Positions 10,412 to 25,100 of a stretch of DNA of 64,000 bases are shown piece by piece. Position numbers and translations under genes: made by a program. Position 1 is the first letter of the stretch. Every line of letters begins with the position of its first letter. The stretch covers positions 3,741,501 through 3,805,500 of the forward strand of contig JADANN010000032.1 in NCBI GenBank assembly GCA_018806985.1, in the 5' to 3' direction. The stretch is from Angiostrongylus vasorum. Lineage: Eukaryota; Nematoda; Chromadorea; Rhabditida; Metastrongylidae. The notes beneath the pieces are model-generated. The model was not told where the DNA came from. It worked only from the letters and a program-made list of their open reading frames with translations, and made no database searches.

Positions 10412-13143
10412 CTATAAAAGGCCTGTCATAAGAGTGGTAATATTCCCGAAGTTGGTTGTTGAACGAAACGATCATATGAGACACTTAGGTATGAGATGGG
10501 AAATGGCGAGCCATATAGACCTAAGATCGTTATAATTTATTCGAAACCATTGCCTTAGAAGACCACTCGCAAAGCCAGATTTACTCGCGCTCTACTATGT
10601 TCTTCTATCGGTCCGAGATCTCGACAGTGATAGCAAATTTGTTGTTGAACAATGAAACATGTCTATAGTCGTCGCTTGAGATAGAGTAATGGAACAGACT
10701 ACGTCTGAATTTGATATTTCACGACCTGTATAAATAGAACACTACTACGTTAAATTACATACGTATCTCTGATATTAATGGCCACAGAGATATTTCTTTT
10801 TGTCTTTGTCAAGGATGTAAATGTAGAATAAATCCCAAAAAGTACTGTAATTAAGGATGTGTTAAAGGATAAAAGAATTAAGTTCTCGACGTTGATAAGT
10901 CCCTGAGAGATGTTTCATGCATCTCGCCTTCATCAAGCATCGTTAGAGGTGACTGAATGCGTATCTGGCCTACACAATGACTCGCTGTGGCCTATGGATG
11001 TATCAAATCAGTGCTGCTATCCACCCAGAGAAATCTGGTACCACTCGCCGACCCCGTAGTGATGGAAGGTCTGGTAAGCCTGGGGCGCTGGATCGATTCC
11101 ATGTATATTGCAGGGCGCCTCCAACCACTGTGCTACGGGCGCCCCTAATTAAAGGCATGTTAGCGCTGATAATCTTGGCAGCTTAGTTATTGTTGTTTGA
11201 ATTCACCAGAAAAAGAAGTGTGGTCCCAAGCTAATATAAAATACGTCCGTTAGGTTTTTAACTCAACGTGGGCGACGATAGCTTCACAATGTATCCTTCC
11301 GTTCTGCTGTCACTAAGAGGCACAGAGATGATATGGAGATCAATAGAGCAGTTGTCCCCGGGATTAAGATGTACTTACCTAACTAGGCGAAGAGGAGCTC
11401 GTGCACTTTACGCGACGATGGTATAATGGTAGAAGAGGCATAGAAAAGGGTTACTTAAATGACGTTCTGGTTCGAGATATGGTCTGAGTTCATTTTTTGG
11501 TCGCAGATTTCACTAATGGTGGTACTCGATCTATTAGTTTAGAGGTACCTATTCCAGAGATTTCGTGGACTTCACTTTGAGGTCACTAGGCAGGTAATTG
11601 TCGCCGAAGTTGTGCATTTTTACTGGAGACGTGATGAAGTAGTAAAAATAGAAGGTCCTCTCAAGGACTCCAAACCTTTCTTCTGAGTGATAAGGCTCCA
11701 GATAACAACGAAGATGTATATTTGAGTTTTTTGAACTCTCGTAAATATAGCAATCATCCTAGTTATTTATCCAAGTCCTTTTAACGGTTTACCGCCTCAA
11801 CATGGCTGGGAGGTGTTCCTGAGTGCCTGTCTGCGATGTACAGCGGGGGATTCAAATCCCCCAGCAGGGTCTCTCAAGCTGAGAAGGAGTCCGGCGTTTC
11901 CATCAGGAAGCCCAGCTAAGAGTAAACCAATACCAGGATCGACCACCAAGTGTGGTGGCAAATCTCCCTCTGATCCACAAAGGTGGCAACTGCCTGGGAT
12001 GGTGACGACCTGGGGCAGACTTTGGCTACGGTGACCTCGAGAATCCAGGAAACCACGATGGCTTAGCCAGCAAATCTCCGAAACTACGGAAATTATGCCA
12101 TTGCTCGCATAACTAGTGAGGACAGGTCATCAAAATATCCAAGTAGTATTTATGTAAGTTCGGATACATAGAAACATCGTCGTTCTCTTAATAGTGTGCC
12201 GTATATGTGCATTATATGATGTTTTGAGAACAAATTAGTGTATTGTATTCAACTTTTACTTTTTGAATGAAGGCAATAGTTGTTCAGGAATCTTAGAACA
12301 TTACCGTTTCACTTCTCGTCCGAATCCCGCTCTTCCCATATCATCCCAATCCGCGTAACTGCGGCTTTTGCTCACAGGTCGATAGCTGTCATAATCCGAG
12401 CTGAAAACTTGAGGCGATAAGTTTTTTTTGAGCATATAGGAAAAATGGGAGTTTTTTGATTTGAAAGAGTATATACATATCTGTCAATTCATTGATTTTT
12501 TTGATGGTCTTACTTTTGTTACAGATTTTCCAAGTTTTTTCTTCTTGTTCAAATTCTTTGGGCCTATGCCACATACAATAAAGCGCGTCCTTCTTCGTTA
12601 GCGCTTATCACGGTTTTAGGAGAGTGGAATATGAATTCATTTAAAAACGGTAAAGCATCCACAGTTGCTTCATTGCCAGAAGTATTTCCACTGGTAACAT
12701 CGCTTTACACTTTTTTACTTTTTAATGAGATATAAGTGTAGCGACATACAACCAGAACGCTACCATTCTTTAGGTGAAAATGCTTAGTGGAATAGTAGCT
12801 TACCGTCTGGGCAACGTAGGTGGGAACTCGACGAATGGTGACATCTGCTGGCTGGTGCGGCGATAGGACGACACTGAACGGCGATCCTGATCACCTCCGC
12901 TGAATATGTCACCTAAACTTTCACTTTGTTTCATTTACATATATCAGTATCGGTTTTAACTCACTCTAATATCATGTGTTGACAGATAATCGTAATGTGA
13001 GGGATCTCAGACTGGAAAACGGTGGGCTACGTGGCATGTCTTTAGGTGGCATATGAAAAGGTTAAATTCGGATTAAATGCGAGCATACAGTACGAGGCCG
13101 GTGGATGGACGTGCTCATATACCTCATGTCTATATATACAAAC

Positions 13144-13195
<52 letters not shown>

Positions 13196-16100
13196 GTATA
13201 CAGTACTAGTATACGAGCTTGTTGTACTTTAATTCTCTAAAAAAGTCTGCAGTCAGGTAACTTAGACATGGGGAGTGAATTTCTATTGCTTTCAGTAAAT
13301 GTACTCCGGTACATTACGATAAGGTACTGCTCAGTATAATCAACCTCCATAAAAGATCCCTACAAGATGGCTATGTATAGGCTCTAGCCGAAAACCCAGA
13401 AATTAGTTGCTCAGATGGTTACTTTTTTATTTCATACGACCCATCTTCACGCCCACTGTGTGGATCCCATCGCTTCTAACATTCGATTCGTTTCCCTTGC
13501 ATCCATCATCCACTAAGGTCTTCCAACATCTACGTGTGGCTTCGGCTCCTGCTCGAAGATTTTCGTAACATTTCGAATGTTGTAGAATACTGGTCGAGTC
13601 AATTCTCCCAGGAGTTCTGAGATTGCTGGGCTGCAGCGTTCCCAATTGAATTGCATAGAGATTCTTCAGACAAGTCTGGCACCAATCCTCCGATCTCGGG
13701 GGATGAGAAGCTTGGTGAGCTCGGTGCAGGATCGAACCAGGAGCGTGCTCGTGATGACTGGCATCACTACCACTGTGCAATCTGTCTCCCCTTATAACTT
13801 AGAAGCTCAAAGATATGAAATCACATGTCGTGTCCCATGTTCTTCTTCCAGAGGTTCGCTTGTTCATAGTGTTCTTACTGGCATATGAATGCTCTTGCTC
13901 GAACGCGGATTTTCCGTTCTTGCGCGTTATTTTTTCGATATTTATGCGTATATGCCAGTGTTCCTGAGCATCGGTCATTGATGTTTTGGAACTCCGGAAT
14001 CGCTCTCTTATATGGCACAGAGCGTATTCCAATAACGTAATCAAATAACTCGGCCTTTCTTTCCTCTTACATAAAGCACAAGCCCCGGAGAACTATATTA
14101 AAGCAGAAAGAACCACGGAGTTGGAGACATGGAGAATGAGATGGATGTTCTTTAGCTTCTTTACTACATCCTCGATGATCTTTCTCTATATAGGCTCTTA
14201 GAACCGTTTGTTCATCACTGCTCTGATCTCGAGCCAGATTGTTCATCACAATGACTTGCCGGTCGAGAAAGCATAGTTACATTTTGTTAGATATATTCGA
14301 TTTATTGATCTCGAATGGAGAATAGCAACAAATCCGTTTTACACAAATATCGTCTTCTTTAGGTTCAACCATAGACCGATCATTACACACACTTTTTCGA
14401 AACAGGCCAGAATTGGTTCCACATGAAGATTAACTGGTTTTATGAGAAAATAAATGTAAACGGTTTTGATAACGGCCATCTACTTTCAATAACGCATTGT
14501 CCCATTAAAGTGTTCGTAATACACTCTCGAGAACGATAGTGAATAACAAAGTCGTTGTCGGTTAGCCAAAACCAGATATCCAAAAATTCCTCAGACGTTC
14601 CTCATTCCGTTGGGGACCGAAACTGTCAAAGAAAGCACTGCTCCCACATCTCTTCACTGCTATTGTCCGATTAGAATCGCTAGTTATTCAACCGGACCGA
14701 TGTTTATGACAAGCTGGTATTAGTAAGAGCACTAATTTTTGCCAAATTCCCTACTGGCGAAAAAAAATTTCTCTTTGCGAACAGTATTTATTGAACCACA
14801 ACGATGCTGCGATATTTGCAAAACTCCGCACCGCAGGCGTTTGCGGTGAGGAACGAACGCACTATTACCCTTTACGAGGGCTTACGCGTTTATCACCACA
14901 CCATGCGCATCCTTCGTTTCGCCTGTCTCTCAGCTAGTTCTATCGTTCACTGCCAATATTTATTGAGTATCCTTGCCTTGGCACGCCTATTACCACATAT
15001 TCAAGGCTCCCAACTTTTTGTTGTCAGGATCTGAAAAGAAAATTCTGATACTAGCGTACGTTCATTTTGAAAGAACATCGTAACCGTAGTCCTTCCAGGT
15101 CCTTGCTGTATCTCCACGCTTGTGTTTTCCAAAGTTGCGGAATCGAGTGGCTTTTGGGATCAGCGAACGTCGAAAACATCTTCTGTGTATGAGGTTCTTC
15201 AATTTTATCATTTCTGCTAGAGTGTTAACACAAGAAGTTCGTCGAGCATTCCTATGCTCGTCGGAAGCTTTACTACACTTTCAAGGAGTTGGCGGGGAAT
15301 TATTTCCTGGAGGTGCCCTCAGAGGATCAACGCATATACGTCTCAACTACTTCATTGAAAACTACTGCTTACTCGTCTTGTAGGGTATTATACTCATGCA
15401 AGAATGACCTGGGTTTAAGTGTAGATATGACTATTCATATACGAGGGTATAGTTAAATCCGGCGTAGCCAAGACATCAGGCAATTGAGCACCAGGGAAGT
15501 GCGTAAGTTTTTGATCCATATTCAACCACCAGTCATATGTGGACGAGTGACGCCATCTTGCAGCTAAGCGACTCGCCTCCTTATGTGAAGATAATCCATG
15601 GTTATATGCAACACACCTCTTTTTTACATCGACTACGGACTAGTTATCCATTCACATCAGAAACAGAAACTCACGAGTAGAATAACTCTTGTGCATGTTG
15701 CGTATTCCACTTCCATTCTGTGCCCACTGTGTTTCTTGAACCTCACCGTTTGGAATGTATTTTAGCTCTCCACGACGTAACGAATCGCTCACGGAGCCAT
15801 AACGGGCGTGAGCAAGTCCTCTACCAACGTTCTCGTCCTCATATCTCTGGAATGTTGCTGCGATCGGTGTAAGGCCGATCTTTGATAGGTTTTTTCTTAT
15901 ATGAGATGGTGTATGTACAAAAAATCTGTATGCTTACGTGGTCTTTTTTCTCTTCTGGTTGTAGATTTTCGGTAGTAGGTCTCATTGGATGGGAGGTACC
16001 CATTGCTAGCACCACCTCGAGAAAGCGAACTGCTGCGCATACCTGAAAAGTATCTGAAATACCTGAACAGAATCATGAATCTACGAAGGAACGTTGGTGT

Positions 16101-19100
16101 TACATAGGAACGATGTTCTATCACACACAACTATTTAATACTAATAAGAGAAGCACCTAAGAGGTATATTCGGTAGAGGTACTGATGAAACTGTTAGTAC
16201 CTGAAAGCAACTACTAGCTGCCAGCGCTATAATTAGAGTACTATATTGCCATGAAATACATTGGTGTGAGCGTCAGAACAGAAAGGTGGGTATCGAGAGT
16301 ATTAGTGACAGACACGTCAACAGACAGCCATGTTGACATATAGACAATGACGTGACATACGGTAATGGTGACGACGAGCTTCATCGGCGGCTTCGTATGC
16401 TTCGCGTACAACTTTGTTGATTTCTTCATCAGTCATAGCACGCTTCGAGTCGTGATAGACGATGCTGCTTTGCATAGGTACAGAAGCGATGCGACGTTCT
16501 ATAACGCTAGGCCGCCGATTAGTTCATCACACACCAAGATATACTAAAATATAAAAAATACCCGAACACGGACCACAAAAACTGTATTGACGTAGATCAT
16601 CGATTTAATGCTAACTCATATTGCACGTGCTGGTACGGTCTTAAGGAAAAAAAAACAATATGTTGCAGAAAACATAAAACGTTCGCAGCATTCATGCAGC
16701 CAGTAGGGATATTGCAGTTATTGCGAACATAGCGAGCTACCATCCAATAGCTCCTTTTTGCAATGACCTTAATGTCTCAAACTTAATTTGCTACCTATTT
16801 TTTTTTCATAGTAGGGTGCGATGTGAATTACAAACACAAAGATGCTGAGATATGAGCTAAACTCGGTCCTCGGTTGGACTTCAAACACGCGATCACCCCC
16901 ATCGGAGGCTCCTGTGCCATCCAACACACCAACCACGACCGTTGTTTCGCCTTTCCCTCAGTCGTCATTGCTATCACCCTTCAACGAAAATGATCTGGAG
17001 AGTACAATTCGGCACTGAACCCGTTAAATGAAACTGAAGTCAAAATTACACTATTTCGACTTTTATTTACTGCCTATTCTTTTTCACATGTTCGATGCCG
17101 ATTTGTGCTCCCTAGATCATTTCCGTCGACGGTGATTGTGATAGCACTGTTATAGTAAAGAAACAAAACCAAGGCTTCGATTGGTGTGGTGGATAGCACG
17201 AGAGCCCCCGGTAGGGGTAATCGCGGGTTTGAAGCCCAACTGAGATTCCGAATTATACTCGTATCTCAACATCCTTTGGTAAATGCTGTGTTGGACCGTT
17301 TACATAATTCCAGAGCATAACGCAAACAAGAAACACTGTACTTTTTGTGAAGGCTCGCTTGATAGTATTGTTAACGTATTTCGACATGGTACTTATTAAA
17401 TATATGTCTGCGAATAAGCAACACTCAGCTAACCAACATAAGAATGACCCAGCTTTAGCTAGCTTGCGATAGGCTCAGATCAGATCTGGCATTCAAGTCT
17501 TCAACGTATAGTGGAGGTCTTAGCGAAAGACAAGCATTTTTCCTGGTGTATGTAACACAAAGTAATTCATATTACGTGCAAAAATAGCTATGTTAGATGT
17601 GCGACCGATGATATTGTGATCACAAAAGTTTGTAGCCAGTGATAAATTGCAGAATATTGTTTGCTTGAGAAGTGATGTACGAATGACTGTAGCCTTACCA
17701 GATCCGTAACCGTTTTCCCAACCGTCGCGAACCATATGATGACGAGACGATGAGTACTGTCTAGAGCGACGATCACGACGTTCCTTACGCTGAACTCGTC
17801 GTTCCACTTCCTCTGTTCTACGCGTTTCCTCGAAACGTTGCACCGTTTCCGTGACAGAAGGCTGGAAATTGTCCACATCTTCAAATAATCTGATGAAGTT
17901 ATGAAGGTAGGTGCTACGTATACCATTAAGTCTACTAATGCCTCCAGGAAACACTGGAAAACGCATTTTTCAATTTATCATAAGGGTACAAATTTATAAG
18001 CATCAAGATAACCCGTTTAATAAGGGCTGTCTACACATTTTTTTGAATGAAATTGTCTAGCAATCTAAAAATAATACCGACGAATTGTTATTTTTAGCCA
18101 GTGCTCAGAGGCACATGTCGGCAATTTGATACCAGACTTCTTTGGAACATAAAAACACTAACTTGACACAAAACCAAGCAACCTCAAGTCATTTTTTTAT
18201 GTCGAAATGCATTCAAGGGCCTCTATGATGCCTAAAACATAACGCACACACAACGTTTAGCGGTCCTGCCGCGTATATGGCTTGCACTCTTCAGCCTTTG
18301 TGGACCTGGCCATTTTTTTGACAATAAACGATAGTTTTTCGATAACGAGAGGACTTGAGAGGTCGCGAACATGATAGGAATGTCGAAAAAACATGCTCCG
18401 TCGTTCCATGGATTTATATGTCACCATCGCCGATCATGAGCGCGTGTGGCGCAGTGGTCGGAGGCACCCGACAACACACAAGTGAGGTCTATCCCCGCAC
18501 CCATGGCTCACCAAGCCTTCTATCCCTCCGGAACCCGACTTGTTTGGAAGGATAGCAGTTCTGGCCACTGGTAGGCCAGCACCAGTCATTGTAAAGGCCA
18601 AATATGCATTCAATCACCTCCAAACGATGTTTAATGAAGTCGAATGCATGGTGCATCCCTCAGGGATTGATCAACATCGAGAGCTTTGAAAAAAAGCGTT
18701 TAGAGCTTTTATCGTCAATCATATAAACATGCTGTGCGTATCATAAGTGCTTTTTTTTCAGTTTGTGCTGTGTCTATGTTGTTACTTTTTTAAACGCGCA
18801 CATCCCATACAATAGCTAATTCACTATAGCCTTATTTGAAATAACAATCAATTGTCCTTCAAACTGCCAGTCAATGAACTCCCTCGAGAGAAAAGATTTT
18901 CATATTTCTAAGTGCAGAATAGAACTCTCCTCAATCGACGTTCGTCACAAAATCTATTTTGAACAGGGAATCCACTGATTGCAAGAAGAATAGGAAAAAG
19001 CATGCTGTGCTCCAAAATGGACCATCAAAAAAGAATGCCCATTTAGACTTCACAACGGCCACAGGAAGAGCTGCTTATAATTTTATAGAATGCACATCGT

Positions 19101-22100
19101 CCGTTATGTGTTAATTGGGTCCAATACATGGCACACCCCTAACGATCAGCGCTAAGCGCTTTGTTCTTCCTCTAATAGCTTTTATAGAAAGAGCTAGTAG
19201 AGTAGGTGGTAACTTTATTGGTTCTCATGAAGCATGTGGTATCGTCGATTGTTCTTTTAGCAGTTCTCAAACATTACAAATAAAGATTTAGGTAATTATT
19301 CATGGTTCTTTCTTGATCGTCATGATTTTACAGAAGACTACTGTTTGAATTAAAATCTGTCTAGCTATTGAAGAAATACCGCAGCTCACCTTGGTACTAA
19401 CATTGCTCTGCGAGCGTTGATATTTCTTGTGTTCGATCAACTCATTTTCGGATGACGGATGCAGCATTCGGTCTCTGGTTTCTAATTCTCGGCGCTTCAT
19501 AATGCTCCTCGGTTTATCATCCTGGAAGGCTGTTATTCATTATCGTTAAAACTGAGTTATCACAAAGCGACAGAAAAATGATCAAATCGTAACCAGTTTC
19601 GCCAGTCCACAGATTAAGTGCTTTAGCAATTCTCAGTGTCTCGTAGTAATTGTAATCTTAGCTGAGTGGTTATTGAATTATCGAACTACAGAGGACATAA
19701 ATCTATTATATGCGCTAAGTCTCCGAGATATTGAAGTCTATGGTGAAAACCAAAAGAACACTTGTTTATTTGGCAAAATGAATGCAAGTATTTTATTGCT
19801 GAAGTTATCCAGTGAACTGGCCAAAGTGTTTGGTGAGCATGTCTAGAATGTTATAGGTTAGGCCACACATAAAGTAGCCCTTCAGTGTCCGAACGATGCA
19901 GTAAATTGCACGTAATGACGACAATGAAAGAGGACTTACCATAATCAAGCGAAGGTCGTCGCAGTACAAGACTCATTACTACGACATACTAACTACTCTA
20001 CCGCTGTGGAAATGAAGCGCCAAGGCATCAGGTTTCATTATGGGTAGTTAGGCCAGTTGAACTTAGAGTGAAAGGTAAGAGCAGTTTTCAATAAGTGTTT
20101 GTGCTTATTCTATTTAAGAACTAGGAATATATCCTAGAAGAGACGAGTATTAAGTATGTACAGAAATGAGTTATGTATAGATACTGGCTTCTAAAAACTA
20201 GCATAGATATAAGGAATGCTCAAAAGGAATTGTGATACACCTTTAAGCACGATATTGCCTGTTTCATCGATAATTTTCGAAGCTTATAATCTAGGAAGAT
20301 ATCTAAATACATAAGCGCATATGAGGAATCTCGGCAGACCTTGAGGATATCATCTCTGGCACCGTTGACTGATACGATAGACCGCGGTGAGAACGACTGT
20401 GTGGAGAACTGCCAGGTTGCAGTTGAAACATCCTGCAAACATGTTAGTAAAGGAACCACACTCTACGTGTTGAAACCATTCGTATGTCATCAACAATCAT
20501 CACAGTAGGGAGTATATCAATCTTTAGACAACTGATTGTTTAGAACACAGGCGTTAAAGATGTTAGGTCACTCGCACACTCGCTGCTAGGGCAAAGCAAT
20601 AGCCGGAATACCGTGACATATCCAGATCGGTCATTCTCTCGTGTCGTTGACGTTTCAAGCGAGTTTCGCGATTCGAGCATTTCGCGAACCTGGTCCTAAA
20701 AAGAACAGAAGTACAGAAAATCTGCTCATGGCCTTCTTGTTCAGAAATTCTGCTTTTTTTCTCAACAAAAATCGAAACCGATGAGCTATTATAGGATAGA
20801 AATTTAGAGAAATTCAAGCAATACGACTCTCGTTGCTTTCAAAATCGGAGTAGAATTAGTTGATACCCTTATTTTGAACTCTCTACAGTATTACCGAGAA
20901 CCGTGCTGAATTCCAACCCCTTTCTCCTCCCACTCTTGAGAAGGGTTTGCTTGAGAGTACATGCTGTAGACACGACACTTTAGCACTATTCGAATAAAAA
21001 TTGAATTCGCCGGAAACTTTTTGAAGGAAATCATTGGAACAGAGAATGAAAGCTCACTTTGAACGCCTGAGGGATGGGCTCAGGTCCCTCCTTAACGATC
21101 TCCGAGTCGATGAGCCTATAGCCGGCACGACGTTCTCGTGATCGTTCCAATAACTGTTCACCCTTTCGTGCCAAATCATCCAGTTCTTCGTTCTAGAGTG
21201 CGGTTGAAAGCGGTAAGCGACTGACTACTTGTAAATGTCGAACACACTTCTCACACAACCTCGGAAATAAGACGTGCGCACAAAACCCAAGGCATTGCTA
21301 GCATTTCTCATGATAAAAGATCATGTACACATAGTGCTGCTCCGAGCAATCGATTCATATGTTTCGAATGTCCGTCATACTTTCGTGATACCAAGGAATT
21401 TTAAAAAAATTTTTATACATAATCCTGTCAAACTGTCCGCAGGTACAGCCTGCACAGCGAAAAGACATGAGTAAATTGCGTTCGTATATACGCCGCGTAT
21501 ATCTTGCGCTACGTATCGTCATTACTACGACGAATCGTCGGTTGAAATAACGACATGAGTAAACCTGCTGGCACGTCTAATTTCCGAGAATTAGATGACA
21601 TATATGACATCACGTCACATATATACACACAAACAGAACACTAGAATCTGTGCTTGAGCTTACCTTTGGCGGTTGATTGGCAGCCTGAAAATATCACTTG
21701 TCACTTATCACTATCAATTTCAAAGTCTAAAGCACTAACGTGGGACAACAACAAACACGTAGCAGATGACTATGACCTCTGACCTCTGAAAAACCTGAAA
21801 ATCTTAATCAGCTCACGAATTCTCGCGCGTTTGCTCTTCAAAAAAGAAAGTGGAAACTGCAGACACACACCCACCCACACACACATACACAAACATATAC
21901 ACACGTGTCCAAAACTCAGAGTCAAAAAACAGACTGAGGCGAACGTTTAATTACACGGTCGACTATGCCAACCATCAATGCACAAATTCACAATGGACTC
22001 ACAAATAAAAAACGATTGAAAGAAAAATAAAAGAGGCATAAAAATGGGCAATAAAACTAAATATTCCAGAATTTGGTTACATGACATGACTGAATGCGTG

Positions 22101-25100
22101 TGAAAAGATAAATTGAACTTGGGATAAAATCAAGCAGAATGGACACATAGATTATCATTTGTAGCAAATATATGACATTAAGCAGGGATAAACCTCTTTA
22201 TATTCAATAAACCGGATGGCTGAGGTTAGTCTGAGAGAGAGATTTTTTCGCGTAATGTGACAAAAACATGTAGGGACCTTTCATTGAGATGTATTCCATT
22301 AAATCAGAGATATTGCGAAGCGGGATTATATTTGCGATCTCGAAATGGTTGAGAACTTTTTGAGCGATCGAGACGTTTTGTAGATTCGGTCACACTATGT
22401 ATCATGCGTCTAGTGTGACCCGGTGATGGAGAGAAAGCTTTCGGATCCGGTAACGGGTCACCGAGCTGTAAAAGGAATCTGTTGGGAATAGGAATTCTAT
22501 GTGTTTCTTCAAATTTAGAAAGAAGGGTTGATGAAGCATCGATCTGTTGGTTTCTGGAAAAGTGTCTGGACACTCAAAGGAAAAAGCAAATATCTTAGGA
22601 TATTTAGCAAACGTGGTCTTATTGCCTAATCCTCATTTTATCTACCACTCTTCATAAATAGAATTACTATGTACCTTCTAGGCTCAACAAAATGGCGACA
22701 TAAATCATCATTACTGCTCCAGTCCCTGAGCGATCAAATGAGTCTCAACGCTCGCCATAAAATCTACTCACCCTGTGTCCAGTAGGCACTGGATGTGGAT
22801 GGTATGTTTTGGCTCTTCCGTAGGATGCTGGTGATAGGCCAGAAGTGGTTACTTGCTCGATTTTTGTTCGCATACGAATAGCAGCAGGTGAATGCGTTCG
22901 CCGCACTGGCGACAATGCAGTGGTAGACACCGACCGAGTATGTGAGAACGAAGGGATCGAATTCTCGTACTGTTGACGATGCTGAAAAATTCATAATTCT
23001 GGAGGTGTTCTCAGTTAGTTCAGTTTGGAAAGGTACAAGTGTTTTTCACAATGAAACAAAAACAAACAACAATAAAGATGCGTCACTGAGTAGCATGGAA
23101 CAATGCACGAATCGATGCAACAGGAGAAAGGACTGAACAACAAATGTGCACAAGTGCTGCTTCCGCCAGTCATTGTCTTCCTTTAGAGAGCCGAAAGTTC
23201 TCTGTCATCCATGGTTCTTTCCATAACCTCCTTTTTACACTACCGAGTTTCTGATCAGAGTCATCTCGCGTATTTATCAAACATGATTGAATCAAAGGCA
23301 TTCATGAGATGGTAATGATTCCATCGCAATCAAACAACTTCATTAATAACGCAGTGTGGCCATAAAAAGCTGTGGCGAAATACTGAACTCTGAGGTCATC
23401 TTGTCGGACCTCTTCTCCTATCGTGTTGTTACTAACACAGCAGCCTACCACTACCTGCACAACTGACAGAACGGCGATCTTACCTACGCTGTCAAAGACC
23501 CTTTCATAAACAGTGATTGTCGGAATTCTGTTTAATGTGCCGGTTTCACTTCGTTAAAAAGTCACGGTATGAACATTGAGATGATCATTGTAAAGACGTG
23601 CAAAACACTTTCAACAAGCAGATTGGACGGCATTCATGAAGGTTCTCCGATGGATACCGCCAGAAAATCTATCCTAATTTTCTCTGGTCCTACAGCTACA
23701 TTGCTCTAGCAAGCAAGTGATTCTTAATTGCGCAAGCAGTTGGTTTGTTCACACTTAGGAGTTAATATGACCAGGTAACAGAATTATTAAGAAAATCGGC
23801 ATGTTCTTCTTTGTTATTAAAACAGGTATTTTCCTGATAACTTGTGATGGACGTGTTATGACAATATGGGATTGTGAACACGGGTACCTAGAAACTAAAC
23901 AAAAAAAATGCAGCCTAAGGTAGACTCCAAGAGAAGAGGAAAATGTCTGGGGGTAATTTTACTTTTAAATGAACTTTCAGTAACGTCACAGTTCTTCCAC
24001 GCATTGGATGATCTTGTCCCGTTTGCGGAACTTTGAATATGTACTATACCTCGATACCTATGATAACCTTGTTATCACGGTGAAAATGGTAAATTATAAA
24101 AAAACATGTTGCAAATACCTGTGAGTTACGCTGAGAATTCTCTTCCTTTCTTGAGGTGTGCATTGGCTCCGAATGGTGCCCAGAAGTCGGTGGACTAGAC
24201 ATACTGTGGATGGAACCGTAACGTGACTGAAAACATGTTCTCATTTGATTAATTGAATAACCCTTCTTTAGAAAAGTGTCGTTAGCCCTAGAATAAGTGT
24301 TACTGATATGAGTTAGTTAACAAATTTTACTGATCTCGTGAAAACCTGTACTTGGTCGTCCTCAATATATCATCAAACACAGTGGCAGGCTTTTTCTGGA
24401 TCAATAGTAGGTGAAGTTGCATTCGAAACGATGGCGAAATCTAGTATTGCTTTACTCTTAGTTGGGCATCTGGGTGGAAACGGCGAACTCCTTTCTGGCT
24501 AGAAATGCCACTGAACGGTAAGACACTTTGCTGCACCTCATAGTTTGACACGCAGGAGCACCCATATACCAACATGGAGCGGATAACCATTGGTTCATAT
24601 GAAGTGAGGTACAGTGAATATATACAATTTTGAAACCTGTTTAGACACCTCATTGTGTCTGCAGTCGGGAACGAACGCGCTATTACCCTTCGCAGAGGCT
24701 AACGCGTTCGCCAGCACACTATGCTGATCCTTCGTTTCGTCTTTCTCTCAGGCAGTTCTATCGAATGGCTTCATGATAGTTGCGAAAATGGTTATCGTTT
24801 CAGCAGAGTAAACACTTGTTCATGAAAAAATATATCTCTAGAATGTTAGGAAAAACCACCTTTGTTAACCAAATTTTTGATTAGTCGAGGCAAAAAATTA
24901 TGTTTGATGGGTTCCAAGCTCTTAGGGAAATTTGTAATAGTTGGTGGTAATAGATAGCCTGACTTCTCTCATGCACACCTTGCACGTGAACGGGTTCATC
25001 AATGTATTATTTAAAGAGTGCACAAATAAATGGCCTCTGAATAAAGGCTTAGAAGGCCATCCATGTTGAATGTCGAAAAGATTGGTTCTACCAATTAGCA

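Noticed and set aside
13427..13780. 117-aa frame on the minus strand
   Set aside because: Same SINE-C family; no splice sites needed to explain it.
21860..21910. CA-rich stretch as a CRISPR-like or satellite array
   Set aside because: Only loose CACA runs, no regular spacer pattern.
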